Of a DNA stretch of 46,808 bases, positions 32,996 through 42,484 are shown piece after piece (the first letter of the stretch is position 1; each line of letters begins with the position of its first letter). Under the pieces are notes generated by a model that saw only the letters and a list, made by a program, of their open reading frames with translations, was not told the DNA's origin and searched no databases. Source of the DNA: Novosphingobium guangzhouense (GTDB taxonomy: Bacteria > Pseudomonadota > Alphaproteobacteria > Sphingomonadales > Sphingomonadaceae); NCBI RefSeq assembly GCF_002896965.1, contig NZ_LYMM01000046.1, forward strand, positions 1 through 46,808, read 5' to 3'. A program made the position numbers and the translations under genes.

Positions 32996-33841
32996 TTACG
33001 CCCTGCCCCGCCGTATGCTTTCTTGCCCAGAAGCGAGCGTCTCTTGCGCTGAGCGGTCACGCATCGACAATACACCGGCAGCTCGTCGTACCGCTTCAGC
33101 CAGATGCGTCGCCCATGCTTTTTGTCCAGACGGGCTGGCAATGAGGTCTTGGCGCACCTCGATCTCGGCGTAGCGCAGATTGCGCGCAAACGCGTGAAAC
33201 GGAACTGTGTAGTCGGTTTCGTCCATGGCATAGGGCTCGTTATCCCCCACGGTCAGCTCTGAGCGCTCTCCAAGCGCATCGCGCAGTCCAAGGGCAAAAT
33301 CATTCCGCCCCGAAACGTGCAATACCCCGACGTCCCAAGGCCGGGTCACTCCGTCCAACGTCGGCGTGAAGCTGTGCAGTGAGAGGAGGATCGTCTCCTC
33401 GCCGGCAGCGTGCCGAGCGTCGAGGAGCGTAGCGATCGCTGCATGATAAGGCCCGTGGATCGCGGCGGCCCGGGCAGTGCGCGACCGCTCGGTCAGACGC
33501 CGGTTTCCAGGAATCGGGGTGCCGTCCGAAATTTCGGGGATGGCGTCGGGGCGCGTGGGCAGGCGATTGCAGTCAATGACAAGGCGCGAATAGACCTGAT
33601 GCAGGAAAGGCGCCTTCAACAGGATGGCCAAAGCCCGGCCAAGGCCGAGCACGCCGATGTCGATCGCTATGTGGCGCCTCAGGTCATCGGGTTGCAGACC
33701 AAGGGATTGCAAAGGGCGTGGAACCGCGGATCCCGCGTGGTCGCCGATTATCAGGAACGGCGAGTTTCCTGCGGCGTTAAATAAAGCAAACGGCGCCGGA
33801 TCTCCCGGACCCAGCACGCTCTCGACCGTGCCCCCGGTCAT
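32996..33841 (-). CDS. N-formylglutamate amidohydrolase-family protein
   Basis: A protein of 281 residues. Recognised by FLIIGDHAGSAVP, RHIAIDIGVLGLGRALA, YSRLVIDCNRLP and LLSLHSFTP, the metal-binding and active-site blocks of the HutG-type/N-formylglutamate amidohydrolase family, which releases formate from N-formylglutamate in one branch of histidine degradation. No other hut genes are present, so the substrate may be another N-formyl or amide compound. It is divergent from two transglutaminase-like genes, with only 14 bases between the two starts, a pairing that suggests a shared peptide-related job. Confidence 0.88.
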   Translation of the reverse strand: MTGGTVESVLGPGDPAPFALFNAAGNSPFLIIGDHAGSAVPRPLQSLGLQPDDLRRHIAIDIGVLGLGRALAILLKAPFLHQVYSRLVIDCNRLPTRPDAIPEISDGTPIPGNRRLTERSRTARAAAIHGPYHAAIATLLDARHAAGEETILLSLHSFTPTLDGVTRPWDVGVLHVSGRNDFALGLRDALGERSELTVGDNEPYAMDETDYTVPFHAFARNLRYAEIEVRQDLIASPSGQKAWATHLAEAVRRAAGVLSMRDRSAQETLASGQESIRRGRA

Positions 33842-33855
33842 GAGGAAACCCTTCC

Positions 33856-34794
33856 ATGCCGTTGCTGACTATCCATCACACAACGCTGTATCGCTACCAG
33901 CAGCCTGTGTCGCTTGGTGAACATCGCATCATGATGCGGCCGCGCGAAGCGTTTGACCAGCGATTGCTCTCCGCGCGCCTGATCATCGACCCTGAGCCGA
34001 GTGAACTGCGCTGGCTGCACGACGTATTCGGCAATTCGGTTGCCGTCGCCTCGTTCGAGCGCCGCGCCCAAGCCCTGACGATCACCAGCGAGACGACGCT
34101 CGAGCATGCCCCGCTTACCCAGACGCAAGTTGACGTCGAGAACTATGCGCGCCTGTTTCCCTTTACCTATTCGGCCGAAGACATGCCCGACCTTCTGCGC
34201 TCGATCGAGCGGCAGCACCTCGACCCTGAGCGCATCGTCGACAACTGGGCGCGGGAATTCCTCCGCCACGACGCGAGCACCGGGACTGGTTCCCTGCTGA
34301 CTGAGATCGCAACCAGCATCAAACGGGACTTCACCTATGTCCCGCGTCATGAAAAGGGCACCCAGTCGCCGATCGAGACATTGAAGAAGCGCCAGGGGAC
34401 GTGCCGCGACTTCGCCGTTTTGATGATCGAAGCGGTTCGCGCGCTCGGCTTTGCGGCACGGTTTGTCTCGGGCTACGTCTACAATCCGTCCCGGTCCGAA
34501 GGCGTGGTCGGCGGCGGCAACACCCACGCCTGGGTCCGCATCTTCCTCCCTGGTTCCGGCTGGGTCGAGTTCGACCCCACCAACGGCATCATCGGTAATC
34601 GCGGCCTAATCCGCGTGGCAGTGGCGCGCGATCCCTACCAGGCGTTGCCGCTGTCAGGCACCTGGTTCGGCTTGCCCGCCAGCTTCCTCGGCATGGACGT
34701 AACCGTCGATGTCCACCGGGCCGATCCAGGACAATTCCCCTCCATCGGCCATGGCGCCGTAAACAGCCGCCGTTCCGGCGCTTCAGGAAAGTGA
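33856..34794 (+). CDS. Transglutaminase-like protein with N-terminal beta domain
   Basis: A protein of 312 residues of the bacterial transglutaminase-like family (N-terminal about 80-residue domain MPLLTIHHTTLYRY, then the core). The triad is complete: Cys183 (GTCRDFAVL), His224 (NTHAWVRIF), Asp240 (EFDPTNG). The function in bacteria is uncertain; it may act as a peptidase or amidase on peptides or cell-wall material. Its ATG is 14 bases from the divergent amidohydrolase start, and the next gene follows after five bases. Confidence 0.9.
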   Translation: MPLLTIHHTTLYRYQQPVSLGEHRIMMRPREAFDQRLLSARLIIDPEPSELRWLHDVFGNSVAVASFERRAQALTITSETTLEHAPLTQTQVDVENYARLFPFTYSAEDMPDLLRSIERQHLDPERIVDNWAREFLRHDASTGTGSLLTEIATSIKRDFTYVPRHEKGTQSPIETLKKRQGTCRDFAVLMIEAVRALGFAARFVSGYVYNPSRSEGVVGGGNTHAWVRIFLPGSGWVEFDPTNGIIGNRGLIRVAVARDPYQALPLSGTWFGLPASFLGMDVTVDVHRADPGQFPSIGHGAVNSRRSGASGK

Positions 34795-34799
34795 CACCC

Positions 34800-35615
34800 A
34801 TGCTGATCCGCTGTGGCTACGATATCCGATTTGAAACCGAAACGAGGACCGCGATGATGGCGATGCTCAGCCTTCACCCTTCGCGCCACCAGGACCTGCG
34901 CACCCCCCAGCGCCTGCTGGCCGACCCAGATATCCCGCTTTATCAGTTCGAGGACGTCTTCGGGAACGTCGCCACGCGCTTCAGCATACCGGCGGGCGGT
35001 GTGACCCTGTCGTGCGAATTCGTCATCGAGGACAACGGCGAGCCGGACATGCGCCCTGCCAACGGCCCGCAAATGCCGGTCGAAGACCTTCCGGATTTCG
35101 TGATGCCGTTCCTGCTGGGCAGCCGCTATTGCGAAACCGACCGCCTCATGGACGTGGCCTGGAGCAATTTCGGACACTACGGCAATGCTCGTGACAGGGT
35201 GGATGCGATCGTCGACTTCGTTCATCGGCATATTGAGTTTGGTTACCATCACGCCCGGCCCGACAAAACCGCCTGGAACGGCTATCAGGAGCGTCAGGGC
35301 GTGTGCCGCGATTTCGCTCATCTCGCCATCACGCTGTGCCGCTGCATGAACCTTCCAGCACGCTACTGCACCGGTTATCTGGGGGATATCGGGGTTCCGG
35401 CCGCCGACGCGCCAATGGACTTCAGCGCCTGGTTCGACGTCTATATCGATGGCAGTTGGTACATCCACGACGCTCGCCACAACAAGCCGCGCATCGGTCG
35501 AATCCTCATGGCGCGTGGCCGCGATGCCACCGACGTCGCCTTGACGACGGCTTTCGGGCCAGCGACCCTCGCCCGCTTCGACGTGTACACTGAAGAAATT
35601 CAGCCCGTCGAATGA
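34800..35615 (+). CDS. Transglutaminase-like protein (copy 2), catalytic His replaced by Ser
   Basis: A protein of 271 residues, paralog of the protein at 17482-18327. Core positions match residue for residue: Cys169 and Asp224 are kept, but the catalytic His209 of copy 1 is Ser209 here (MDFSAW instead of MDFHAW; codon AGC at 35424-35426). Unless another His substitutes, this copy should lack normal activity and could be a regulatory or binding partner of the neighbouring active enzyme. The start at ATG 34800 matches copy 1; GTG 34791 is possible. AGGAAAG stands upstream. Confidence 0.9.
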   Translation: MLIRCGYDIRFETETRTAMMAMLSLHPSRHQDLRTPQRLLADPDIPLYQFEDVFGNVATRFSIPAGGVTLSCEFVIEDNGEPDMRPANGPQMPVEDLPDFVMPFLLGSRYCETDRLMDVAWSNFGHYGNARDRVDAIVDFVHRHIEFGYHHARPDKTAWNGYQERQGVCRDFAHLAITLCRCMNLPARYCTGYLGDIGVPAADAPMDFSAWFDVYIDGSWYIHDARHNKPRIGRILMARGRDATDVALTTAFGPATLARFDVYTEEIQPVE

Positions 35616-36050
35616 TAGCCGCACCGATCCGCTGCGTCCCCGGGTCGGCCCGCCCGGTGCCCAAAGTTCGCACAGGTGCGGCGCCCGAAGCTGTGCCTGC
35701 TTTCACGGTCGCGGCGATAGAGATGCCTGCTTGCGACCCTGCCCTGAACATTTATTGCTATAGCGAACGAATAGGATCTTGGAAGGTCGCAACGCCTGTT
35801 CAAAGTGCGAGGAAAGCTTGGGCATCTTCCATTAAACCTTGAACAACATTCTTACCGAACGCGTCTGTTCATAACTTCGAATTTCGTTCCCAAAAAAAAT
35901 ATAAAATTTGCAGCGCGTTGTTGGGATCAAAACCCGTTCTAGGCAGTATCTCCGACGCTCAGACCGAAAAAACGGGTGAGCGGTGTGATGTGCCGGAGGA
36001 ACCGTGGCACTCGGCATCTGAGTGCGATATCCGGTTTCAGGGAAGCTCTA
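35616..36050. other. Intergenic region with AT-rich patch
   Basis: No gene is supported. Around 35830-35915 the base composition drops sharply to AT-rich (a run of eight A and TATAAAATTT), unlike the flanks. It probably includes the promoter of the autotransporter. Confidence 0.4.
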
Positions 36051-39000
36051 ATGACCTCGACAGTTGCACGCAAAGGCGCTTGTGCGTCCGCTTATGCACG
36101 CCTGGCGCGTGGTACCGCAATTTTCCCCCTTGCGTTGGGAATGGCTGCGTTTGCGAGCCCCGCAATGGCAGCAGACGAGTGCGGTCTTGCCCCTCTGGGT
36201 GGAGGTACGGTGACGTGCATCGCCACCGACAACCCCTTTTCCAACGGCATCTCGTACACCGCAATCGCAGACGACCTGACCGTATCGCTCGAAAACGACG
36301 TCGCTGTCTCGGCTTCGGCAAACGACACGCGCGGTATCGTGCTGAGCGGCATCGGTGCAAACACGGTCACCCTCGCCGGTGGTACGGCTTCGGTATCGAC
36401 AGCAGGCGCGAACGCGACTGCGGTGGACGTCAGCAGCCTCGGCGGTCCGGTTTCGATTACGGTTGGCAATGTCAGCACGTCGGGTTCGCTCGCAGGCGGT
36501 GTCCGCGCCATCGGCGGTATCGACGGTGACGTCACGGTGGTCACCGGCAACGTGACTACCACCGGCCTTGACGGCAGCAGCTTCTTCTTTCTCCCCAATT
36601 CGACCGCCGTCACCGCTACCGCAACCGGGACCGGCGATGTCACCGTTGACGCCGGATCCATCAGCACCGCAGGGCTCGGAGCGCGCGGTGTGAACGCATC
36701 GGCCATTGCAGGTAATGTCACCGTGACGACGGCTGCGGTCACGACGACGGGCGACAATGCAATCGCGATCGCAGCAACCAGCGGCACCGGCAATGTCGAT
36801 GTAATGGCGACCGGCGCGATCGACACGAGCGGTGACTTCGCCCATGGCGTCTATGCCACGGCCATGAATGGGGCTGCGGCCGTCGACGTCACCAGCATTA
36901 CGACGACGGGCTTCAACGCTAACGGCGTCTATGCCATGTCGGGCGCAGGCGGAACCACCGTCAACTTCGACGATATCGCGGTCGCAGGCACCCTGACCAG
37001 CGGCATCGATGCACAGTCTGTTGGTGGCGCCGTGAACATCAGCGGCGGCTCTGTCATGGCGACCGGCCAGGCTTCCACTGCGGTTTACGGATACTCCGAT
37101 ACCGGCATGGTGAATATCGCCACGACCGGTACCGTCGCAGCCACTGGTCGCGGAGGATCCGGTATCTACGCGGCTTCGGCTTCAGGCGACGTGATGGTGT
37201 CTGCCAGCAATGTCACCACCGTAGCCGCTGATTCAGCAGATACCGAGACGAGCCGCAGCGCCATCTACGCCCAGGGCGCGAACGCGAATGTTACGCTGAC
37301 CGGCACTGCCAATGCCGCAGGCCAGGCGCTGTTCGGCGGTTCGGCCGATGCTGTCGCCGTTATCGCAACTGACGGCGATGCCATGGCCGACGTCAATGCG
37401 ATCAGGTCCACCGGCGCTACCTCTCGCGCGCTCAGCGTTTCCGCCACGGGCGATGCGACCGCTACAGTGCGCGGTGCCGTTTCCGCTTCGGGCGATCTGG
37501 CCGATGCCGTATTCATCGATGCGGGCGACAAGGCCACGGTCAACGTGACCAGCGGCGGAACCATCACTGCGGCGGATGGCAACCTGATCACGGTCAATTC
37601 CATCAACGGCACGACCATTAACAACGCCGGCATTCTGGGCGCCGCCCGCAACGGCTACACCCTGGCTGTGACCGGCGGCCCGGCAACGGTGAACAATTCC
37701 GGCACCCTCAACAGCGATATCACGCTGACCGCGGGCAACGACACCGTCAATAACAGCGGTATTTTCGTTCTGGGCGACAACCCGAATTTCGGTGCCGGCC
37801 TCGATACCTTTAACAACACCGGCACCGTCGTCTTCGGCCAGCGTACTGCGGCGTCTGCCAAGACAATGGTCGGGCTGGAACGGCTCAACAATTCCGGCCT
37901 TATCGATATGCGCAACGGCATCACCGGTGACACCCTGACCATCCCGGGCACTTTCACGGGATCTGGCAACTCACAACTCGGTGTGGATGTAAATCTGGGG
38001 ACTGGCGCATCCGACACTCTCATCGTCGGCGGAGCGGCTACGGGAAGCAGCAGCATCGTGCTGCGCCAGACGGGTACGCAGGCACTGTTCAATTCGGGCG
38101 TGACGGTGGTTCAGGCAGGCGCCGGATCCTCGGCGAACGCCTTCGTTCTGGCAGGGGCGAATGGCGGCGTCGGTGCTGGGCTCGTCCGCTACGAAATCGT
38201 CTACAACCCGGCCGACGCCTCGTACAACCTCGTGGGCGGCCCGAGCGATGCGGCCTATCGCACGCTTAATTATGTCGAGGGCGTCCGCAGCCTCTGGCTG
38301 AAGTCGGCAGATGTCGTCAGCGCCCAGCTTCAGGCCCGCCGTGATCAGCTGTGGGCGCAGGGTGAAGCCGGTACCTCGGGCAAGTTCTGGCTGCAGATGC
38401 ATGGTTCGGTAGAGGACCGTGGCAATGGTGGCAACTTCACTGCCTTCGGTGCGACCCGCTCGGTTGATACCAGCTATCGGCAGGACTACTTCGGCGGTCA
38501 GGTCGGCTTCGACTTCGGCGGCGGTAGCGGTGAGCGCGGTGGTTTCGCCTTTGGCGTGACGGGCGGCTACATCTCCTCGTCGATGAACTTCGACAATGCC
38601 TCCGATCGCGTCCAGTTCGATGTCGTCAACGCCGGTGTCTACGGCGCCTTCACCAGCGGAAACGTCTTCATCAATGCCTTGGGCAAGTACGACTATTACT
38701 GGGCGACGGCGCACAGCAACAGCGGCGGCTTCCGCGACAAGTCCAAGGGTGATGCCTACGGCGGCCGCGTCGAAGCCGGTCTCCGCTTCGGCAACGACAG
38801 CTTCTTTGCGGAACCGGCTGTGAGCGTTTCCTACCTGAAGACCGGTTTTGACAGCTTTGCATCGCAAGGTGTCAATGTCGACTTCAACGATGCGGACGGC
38901 TTGCGCGGGCGTGCCGGAGCTCGGATCGGCACCCAGTTCGATATGTTCGGCTCTAAGGCGTCGATCTACGCTGGTGGCAATTATGTCCACGAGTTCAAAG

Positions 39001-39224
39001 GCCGTGACAGCGTCACCTTCATCAGCGGCGGTGAAATTCTCACCTATCGCAACAACCGCGTGGGCGACTACGGCGAAGCCAAGCTGGGAATCGAGATCGC
39101 CCAGACGGGCGGCGTCAGCGGCTTCATCGAGGGAACGTATATCCGCTCGTTCAGCGACAACAGCGCCACGCGTTCGGACATAGAAGGCGCCGGAGGCCGT
39201 GCAGGCCTGCGCATACGCTTCTGA
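36051..39224 (+). CDS. Autotransporter (type Va) with repetitive passenger
   Basis: A secreted outer-membrane protein of 1057 residues. ATG 36051 has GGAAG upstream; an in-frame extension to 35976 is unlikely. A signal peptide (basic start, FPLALGMAAFASPAMA) is cleaved before ADECG. The passenger (about 45-740) is Thr/Ser/Gly/Asn-rich with repeated strand-like units of about 30 residues (VTTTG, GNVxV, GVYA, ISGG patterns), as in right-handed beta-helix passengers. The C-terminal part (about 750-1057) is the autotransporter beta barrel, ending in the typical terminal phenylalanine (LRIRF). It would be displayed on the cell surface; adhesion is the usual role but no adhesin domain is recognised. 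A strong hairpin follows. Confidence 0.92.
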   Translation: MTSTVARKGACASAYARLARGTAIFPLALGMAAFASPAMAADECGLAPLGGGTVTCIATDNPFSNGISYTAIADDLTVSLENDVAVSASANDTRGIVLSGIGANTVTLAGGTASVSTAGANATAVDVSSLGGPVSITVGNVSTSGSLAGGVRAIGGIDGDVTVVTGNVTTTGLDGSSFFFLPNSTAVTATATGTGDVTVDAGSISTAGLGARGVNASAIAGNVTVTTAAVTTTGDNAIAIAATSGTGNVDVMATGAIDTSGDFAHGVYATAMNGAAAVDVTSITTTGFNANGVYAMSGAGGTTVNFDDIAVAGTLTSGIDAQSVGGAVNISGGSVMATGQASTAVYGYSDTGMVNIATTGTVAATGRGGSGIYAASASGDVMVSASNVTTVAADSADTETSRSAIYAQGANANVTLTGTANAAGQALFGGSADAVAVIATDGDAMADVNAIRSTGATSRALSVSATGDATATVRGAVSASGDLADAVFIDAGDKATVNVTSGGTITAADGNLITVNSINGTTINNAGILGAARNGYTLAVTGGPATVNNSGTLNSDITLTAGNDTVNNSGIFVLGDNPNFGAGLDTFNNTGTVVFGQRTAASAKTMVGLERLNNSGLIDMRNGITGDTLTIPGTFTGSGNSQLGVDVNLGTGASDTLIVGGAATGSSSIVLRQTGTQALFNSGVTVVQAGAGSSANAFVLAGANGGVGAGLVRYEIVYNPADASYNLVGGPSDAAYRTLNYVEGVRSLWLKSADVVSAQLQARRDQLWAQGEAGTSGKFWLQMHGSVEDRGNGGNFTAFGATRSVDTSYRQDYFGGQVGFDFGGGSGERGGFAFGVTGGYISSSMNFDNASDRVQFDVVNAGVYGAFTSGNVFINALGKYDYYWATAHSNSGGFRDKSKGDAYGGRVEAGLRFGNDSFFAEPAVSVSYLKTGFDSFASQGVNVDFNDADGLRGRAGARIGTQFDMFGSKASIYAGGNYVHEFKGRDSVTFISGGEILTYRNNRVGDYGEAKLGIEIAQTGGVSGFIEGTYIRSFSDNSATRSDIEGAGGRAGLRIRF

Positions 39225-39231
39225 TTTAAAG

Positions 39232-39257
39232 GGAGCGCGTCCTGTCGGACGCGCTCC
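39232..39257. terminator. Hairpin after the autotransporter
   Basis: A perfect 11-bp stem, GGAGCGCGTCC / GGACGCGCTCC, with loop TGTC, seven bases after the stop. There is no T run on the plus strand; on the minus strand CTTTAAAT follows. It can serve the autotransporter transcript and possibly the opposite one. Confidence 0.7.
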
Positions 39258-40112
39258 AATCAGACGTAACTGACATCGCCCCCTTTTGCTCGTCGCGGTT
39301 GCGATTTGCGCTAGGATCAATTTTCTCCCGTCGCGTCCCTCGAGCTTTCTCCGGCAAGGTGTCTGTCATGACTGCACGCCGGAACTGGATTATGTAAATC
39401 GGCGATCTTGAAAAAAAGCGGGCGCGACAGAGTGGATCTGTCGCGCCTGCGTCGCGATCTAAAGCGTGGGGTGCTGTACCGATCGCGACTTTCCTGATCC
39501 ACAGCAGCGCCCACATCACTGCGTCCCAGTTCCGTCGTTGGCCGCCAGAGTGGGACGGCCACCGACCTGATGCGCGAATTCGACAGTCCGCCGCAAGTCG
39601 CCGATCTCGCAAGCACGGTTAAAACGATTGTGACCTGCGCATCCACGCACTTTTCTACCGAGCGCTTTGCCGCTCTTTTCCAGGCGATGGGTTACTTTCC
39701 AGATCAGCTACGTCCTTCCGTCGATCGCGGGCTTGAACCCGGCGACCGTCGCGCGCATCTCTGGGTAAGCATAGGCGCGGTCGAGCGCGAGCGTGATATC
39801 AGTTCTAGGATGATTTGAGCTTTTGTCGCGAGCGGTGCACATTTTGCGCTGCCGTGAGGCGTCGCGAATGTGTCACCTTCTTGGATGGCCACGATTGGCC
39901 GGTAGCCGATTGGCCGTCAGGCGAATGTCCGGATCCGAGCCGGGTGGCGGTGATAGCCGGCGGGACAACCCCAGTCGTTCCCATCGGGACTAAAGTTGTC
40001 CACTCTCGCAGAAAGTGGTCAATCATGCCGGTCGGTCTGCGAGGGGGCCGCTGTGTTGCATCTAATTAGCGAAATACTCGCGCCCTCGCGGGCTACCCGT
40101 GCTGGAACGATT
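39258..40112. other. Gene-poor stretch between autotransporter and porin
   Basis: No protein gene is convincingly supported over about 850 bases. Short frames occur (for example a 44-residue minus-strand frame at 39708-39842 with protein-like composition), but none has a ribosome site. A strong minus-strand terminator lies at 39411-39447. Confidence 0.4.
39411..39447 (-). terminator. Strong Rho-independent terminator reading leftwards
   Basis: A perfect 11-bp GC-rich stem (GGCGCGACAGA / TCTGTCGCGCC, loop of five) at 39421-39447. On the minus strand it is followed by CGC and a run of seven T. No protein gene ends near it; the porin stops 665 bases upstream. Confidence 0.8.
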
Positions 40113-41480
40113 TCAGATGGTCGCGATCACGTTGAAGGACACATACCGCGTCCACTTGCCTGCCGTGGCGTTTGGCGCATCCCGAAGGAAGCGTTCCTTG
40201 GCCAGCACCAGACCGTCGAATTCAAGCTGCAGCCGCTTCGGAATAACCCAGTAACGCACGCGGCCCTCCAGCTGGTGTCCAGCAAAATCACCTGACCGCC
40301 CGGAAGCGTCACGAACGCCGGTGGAGGAGAAACTGTCCTGCCGGGCAGCAAGCCACATGGGCCGGTAGGCGGCGAACCAGTCGAGGCGCTTGCTGGGTTT
40401 GGCCTCGAGGCGGATACCGACCGTTTCGATGTTGGTTCGCGCGAGGGCATTGAAGAGCCCAGCCGGCGCGAGGTCGGCGCGGCGCATACCGAAGAGGGTA
40501 TCAAAGCGGCCAAACTTCCCGCCGGGCTTGTCGCCGCTCGCCCGATCATATTCGACAGACAAACGCGGCATCCAGGCGCCTGGGAAGGTATAGCCCACGT
40601 CGGCATGGAAAAAGCTCGCAGCCACGGTCTGGCGCTGGGCGGATGCAGCCGTTGACGTGCTCACCGACCCGGTCTGATAAAATGCTTCGATTTCATAGTC
40701 GAATTGCGAAGACTTAGGCTCCAGGATCAGGCGGCCGCCGAAGGTATCGAGCGAACGGTCACGGGTCGGCCGCGCCGGGGCGTCACGCTCTCCCAGATGA
40801 AAATAGGTGACCTCGAGGATCGCGAGGCCAACGGTCTTTGCGCGGCTAAGTTGACCGCCCCAAAGGACGAAGTCGAAGCTTTCCCGATCAAGCTTCACTT
40901 TGGCGGAACGAACATCCTCCAACGTATCGGGCAGGCGAACCTGCGGCAAAGTGTAGATGAGAGTGCCCTTCCACCCGCCGCGGGCGGAGAAATCGGCCTT
41001 CACACCGGTATAGCCGTTGGTCGTGTTGCGGTAATCGTCGGCGGCGACCAGACGCCGCGAACCAAGGTTGAGCATCATGCGTCCGGCGGTGAGTGTGATT
41101 TTCGAACCAGCGCCAAGCGGATCCTGGAAGGTTCCCGCAACATAGGCCTGAACCGGCTCGAATGTGTTCACCTCATTCGTCGATACAGGCGTACCAACCC
41201 GGTCACCCCAGACCCGGCTGTCATAAAGTTCGACCGCAACCTCGATGTCGGCCTTGCGGTATCGAGCCAGCACATTGGTACGCAAGTTCAGCAAATCATC
41301 GCGTCTGTTGAAGCCCACCCGTGGCTGCCCGTCGATGGCTTCATAGCGCAGACGCATCGCTCCGGAGATTGACAGGCCTTCTTGCACATCCTCCGCCTGG
41401 GCCGGTGCCGCAGTGGCAGCGCAGGCAGCGACCATCCCCATCACGTACCCCGAGAGCCATCCCAGCGTCGCACGTCTCAT
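40113..41480 (-). CDS. Alginate-export-type outer membrane porin
   Basis: A protein of 455 residues with a cleavable signal peptide (cleaved after ACAATAAPAQA, before EDVQ). The mature part has alternating beta-strand patterns typical of 16-18 stranded barrels (SISGAMRLRYEAI, LRTNVLARYRKADIEV), and it ends with a hydrophobic strand (YVSFNVIATI). It belongs to the alginate-export (AlgE-like) barrel group, which is wide in proteobacteria and often moves solutes other than alginate. No alginate genes are near. Its start is divergent from chrB, 47 bases apart, so the two may share a control region. Confidence 0.85.
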   Translation of the reverse strand: MRRATLGWLSGYVMGMVAACAATAAPAQAEDVQEGLSISGAMRLRYEAIDGQPRVGFNRRDDLLNLRTNVLARYRKADIEVAVELYDSRVWGDRVGTPVSTNEVNTFEPVQAYVAGTFQDPLGAGSKITLTAGRMMLNLGSRRLVAADDYRNTTNGYTGVKADFSARGGWKGTLIYTLPQVRLPDTLEDVRSAKVKLDRESFDFVLWGGQLSRAKTVGLAILEVTYFHLGERDAPARPTRDRSLDTFGGRLILEPKSSQFDYEIEAFYQTGSVSTSTAASAQRQTVAASFFHADVGYTFPGAWMPRLSVEYDRASGDKPGGKFGRFDTLFGMRRADLAPAGLFNALARTNIETVGIRLEAKPSKRLDWFAAYRPMWLAARQDSFSSTGVRDASGRSGDFAGHQLEGRVRYWVIPKRLQLEFDGLVLAKERFLRDAPNATAGKWTRYVSFNVIATI

Positions 41481-41527
41481 TAGATATACCTATTCCCATG
41501 CCAATACCATTGAGATATGCATCTATC

Positions 41528-42484
41528 ATGATTCGAGCAACACCTCATTCCGAGTGGATCGCGCTGCTTCACCAGTTGCCCACGAAGCCGCCATATCTGC
41601 GGGTGAAAATCTGGCGCCGGCTTCAGGCGATCGGGGCCGTGGCGATCAAGAATGCAGTTCATGTTCTGCCCAAGGCGCCAGAGCATGAGGCGATCTTTCT
41701 GGAACTGCTCAACGAGATCGTCGCAAATGGGGGTGAGGCAATCCTGATCGACCTTCGTCTTCTGGCCGGGATAACCGATGGGGACGTCAAGGCCTTGTTC
41801 GATGGCGCCCGGGACACTGATTACGACGAGATCACGCAGAGCGCCCGCCGCCTGCTGGAAACGGGGCCTGCAAGCGGTAGCGAGATCGCGCGCCTTCAGA
41901 AACGGATGGGCGAGGTCAAAGCCCTCGACTACTTCGGAGCATCGGGCCGCCGCGATGCTGAAACGGCTCTCGAGCAGCTCGATCGCCAGCGCTACGAACA
42001 TCCTGACGTCAGCCGCTCACAACCCCTCGCCGAACAACCGCTCGACCTCAAATCCAAAGTCTGGGTGACGCGCAGCGGCGTCCATGTCGACCGAATAGCC
42101 TGCGCCTGGCTCATTCGCCGGTTCGTGGATCCCGAGGCGACCTTCAAGTTCGTTGACGTTCGCGGCTATCTGCCGGGGCCTGGCGAGCTTCGCTTCGATA
42201 TGGCCGAGGCAGAGTTCACCCACGAGGAGGACCGCTGCAGTTTCGAGACGATCGTGCTGCGCGCCGGTCTCACCGGTGACCCCGCTCTGGTCGCCATCGG
42301 GGAGATCATTCACGATCTCGACATCGCCGATGGCAAGTTCAACCGCCCGGAGACGCCTGGCCTCGGCGCTATCCTCTCCGGTGTGTGCGCGTCGTGCGAC
42401 GACGATCTTCAGCGCATCGCTCAAGCCGGCGAGGCCCTCAACCAGTTCCATGCATTCTTCAGCGCGGGGAATCCTGCAGCATGA
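41528..42484 (+). CDS. chrB: Chromate resistance regulator/sensor ChrB
   Basis: A protein of 318 residues. The N-terminal part (ATPHSEWIALLHQLPTKPPYLRVKIWRRLQAIGAVAIKNAVHVLP) is the typical ChrB N-terminus, and the C-terminal part carries CAWLIRRFVDPEATFKFV, the ChrB C-terminal (Chrome_Resist) domain with a conserved CAWLIRR. In Ochrobactrum ChrB is a chromate-sensing regulator of chrA. I choose ATG 41528; ATG 41498 in frame is possible. The stop overlaps the chrA start by four bases (ATGA). Confidence 0.9.
   Translation: MIRATPHSEWIALLHQLPTKPPYLRVKIWRRLQAIGAVAIKNAVHVLPKAPEHEAIFLELLNEIVANGGEAILIDLRLLAGITDGDVKALFDGARDTDYDEITQSARRLLETGPASGSEIARLQKRMGEVKALDYFGASGRRDAETALEQLDRQRYEHPDVSRSQPLAEQPLDLKSKVWVTRSGVHVDRIACAWLIRRFVDPEATFKFVDVRGYLPGPGELRFDMAEAEFTHEEDRCSFETIVLRAGLTGDPALVAIGEIIHDLDIADGKFNRPETPGLGAILSGVCASCDDDLQRIAQAGEALNQFHAFFSAGNPAA

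Noticed and set aside
37971..39320. 449-residue minus-strand frame antisense to the autotransporter
   Set aside because: The plus strand encodes a clear beta barrel; the antisense frame arises from biased codon use.
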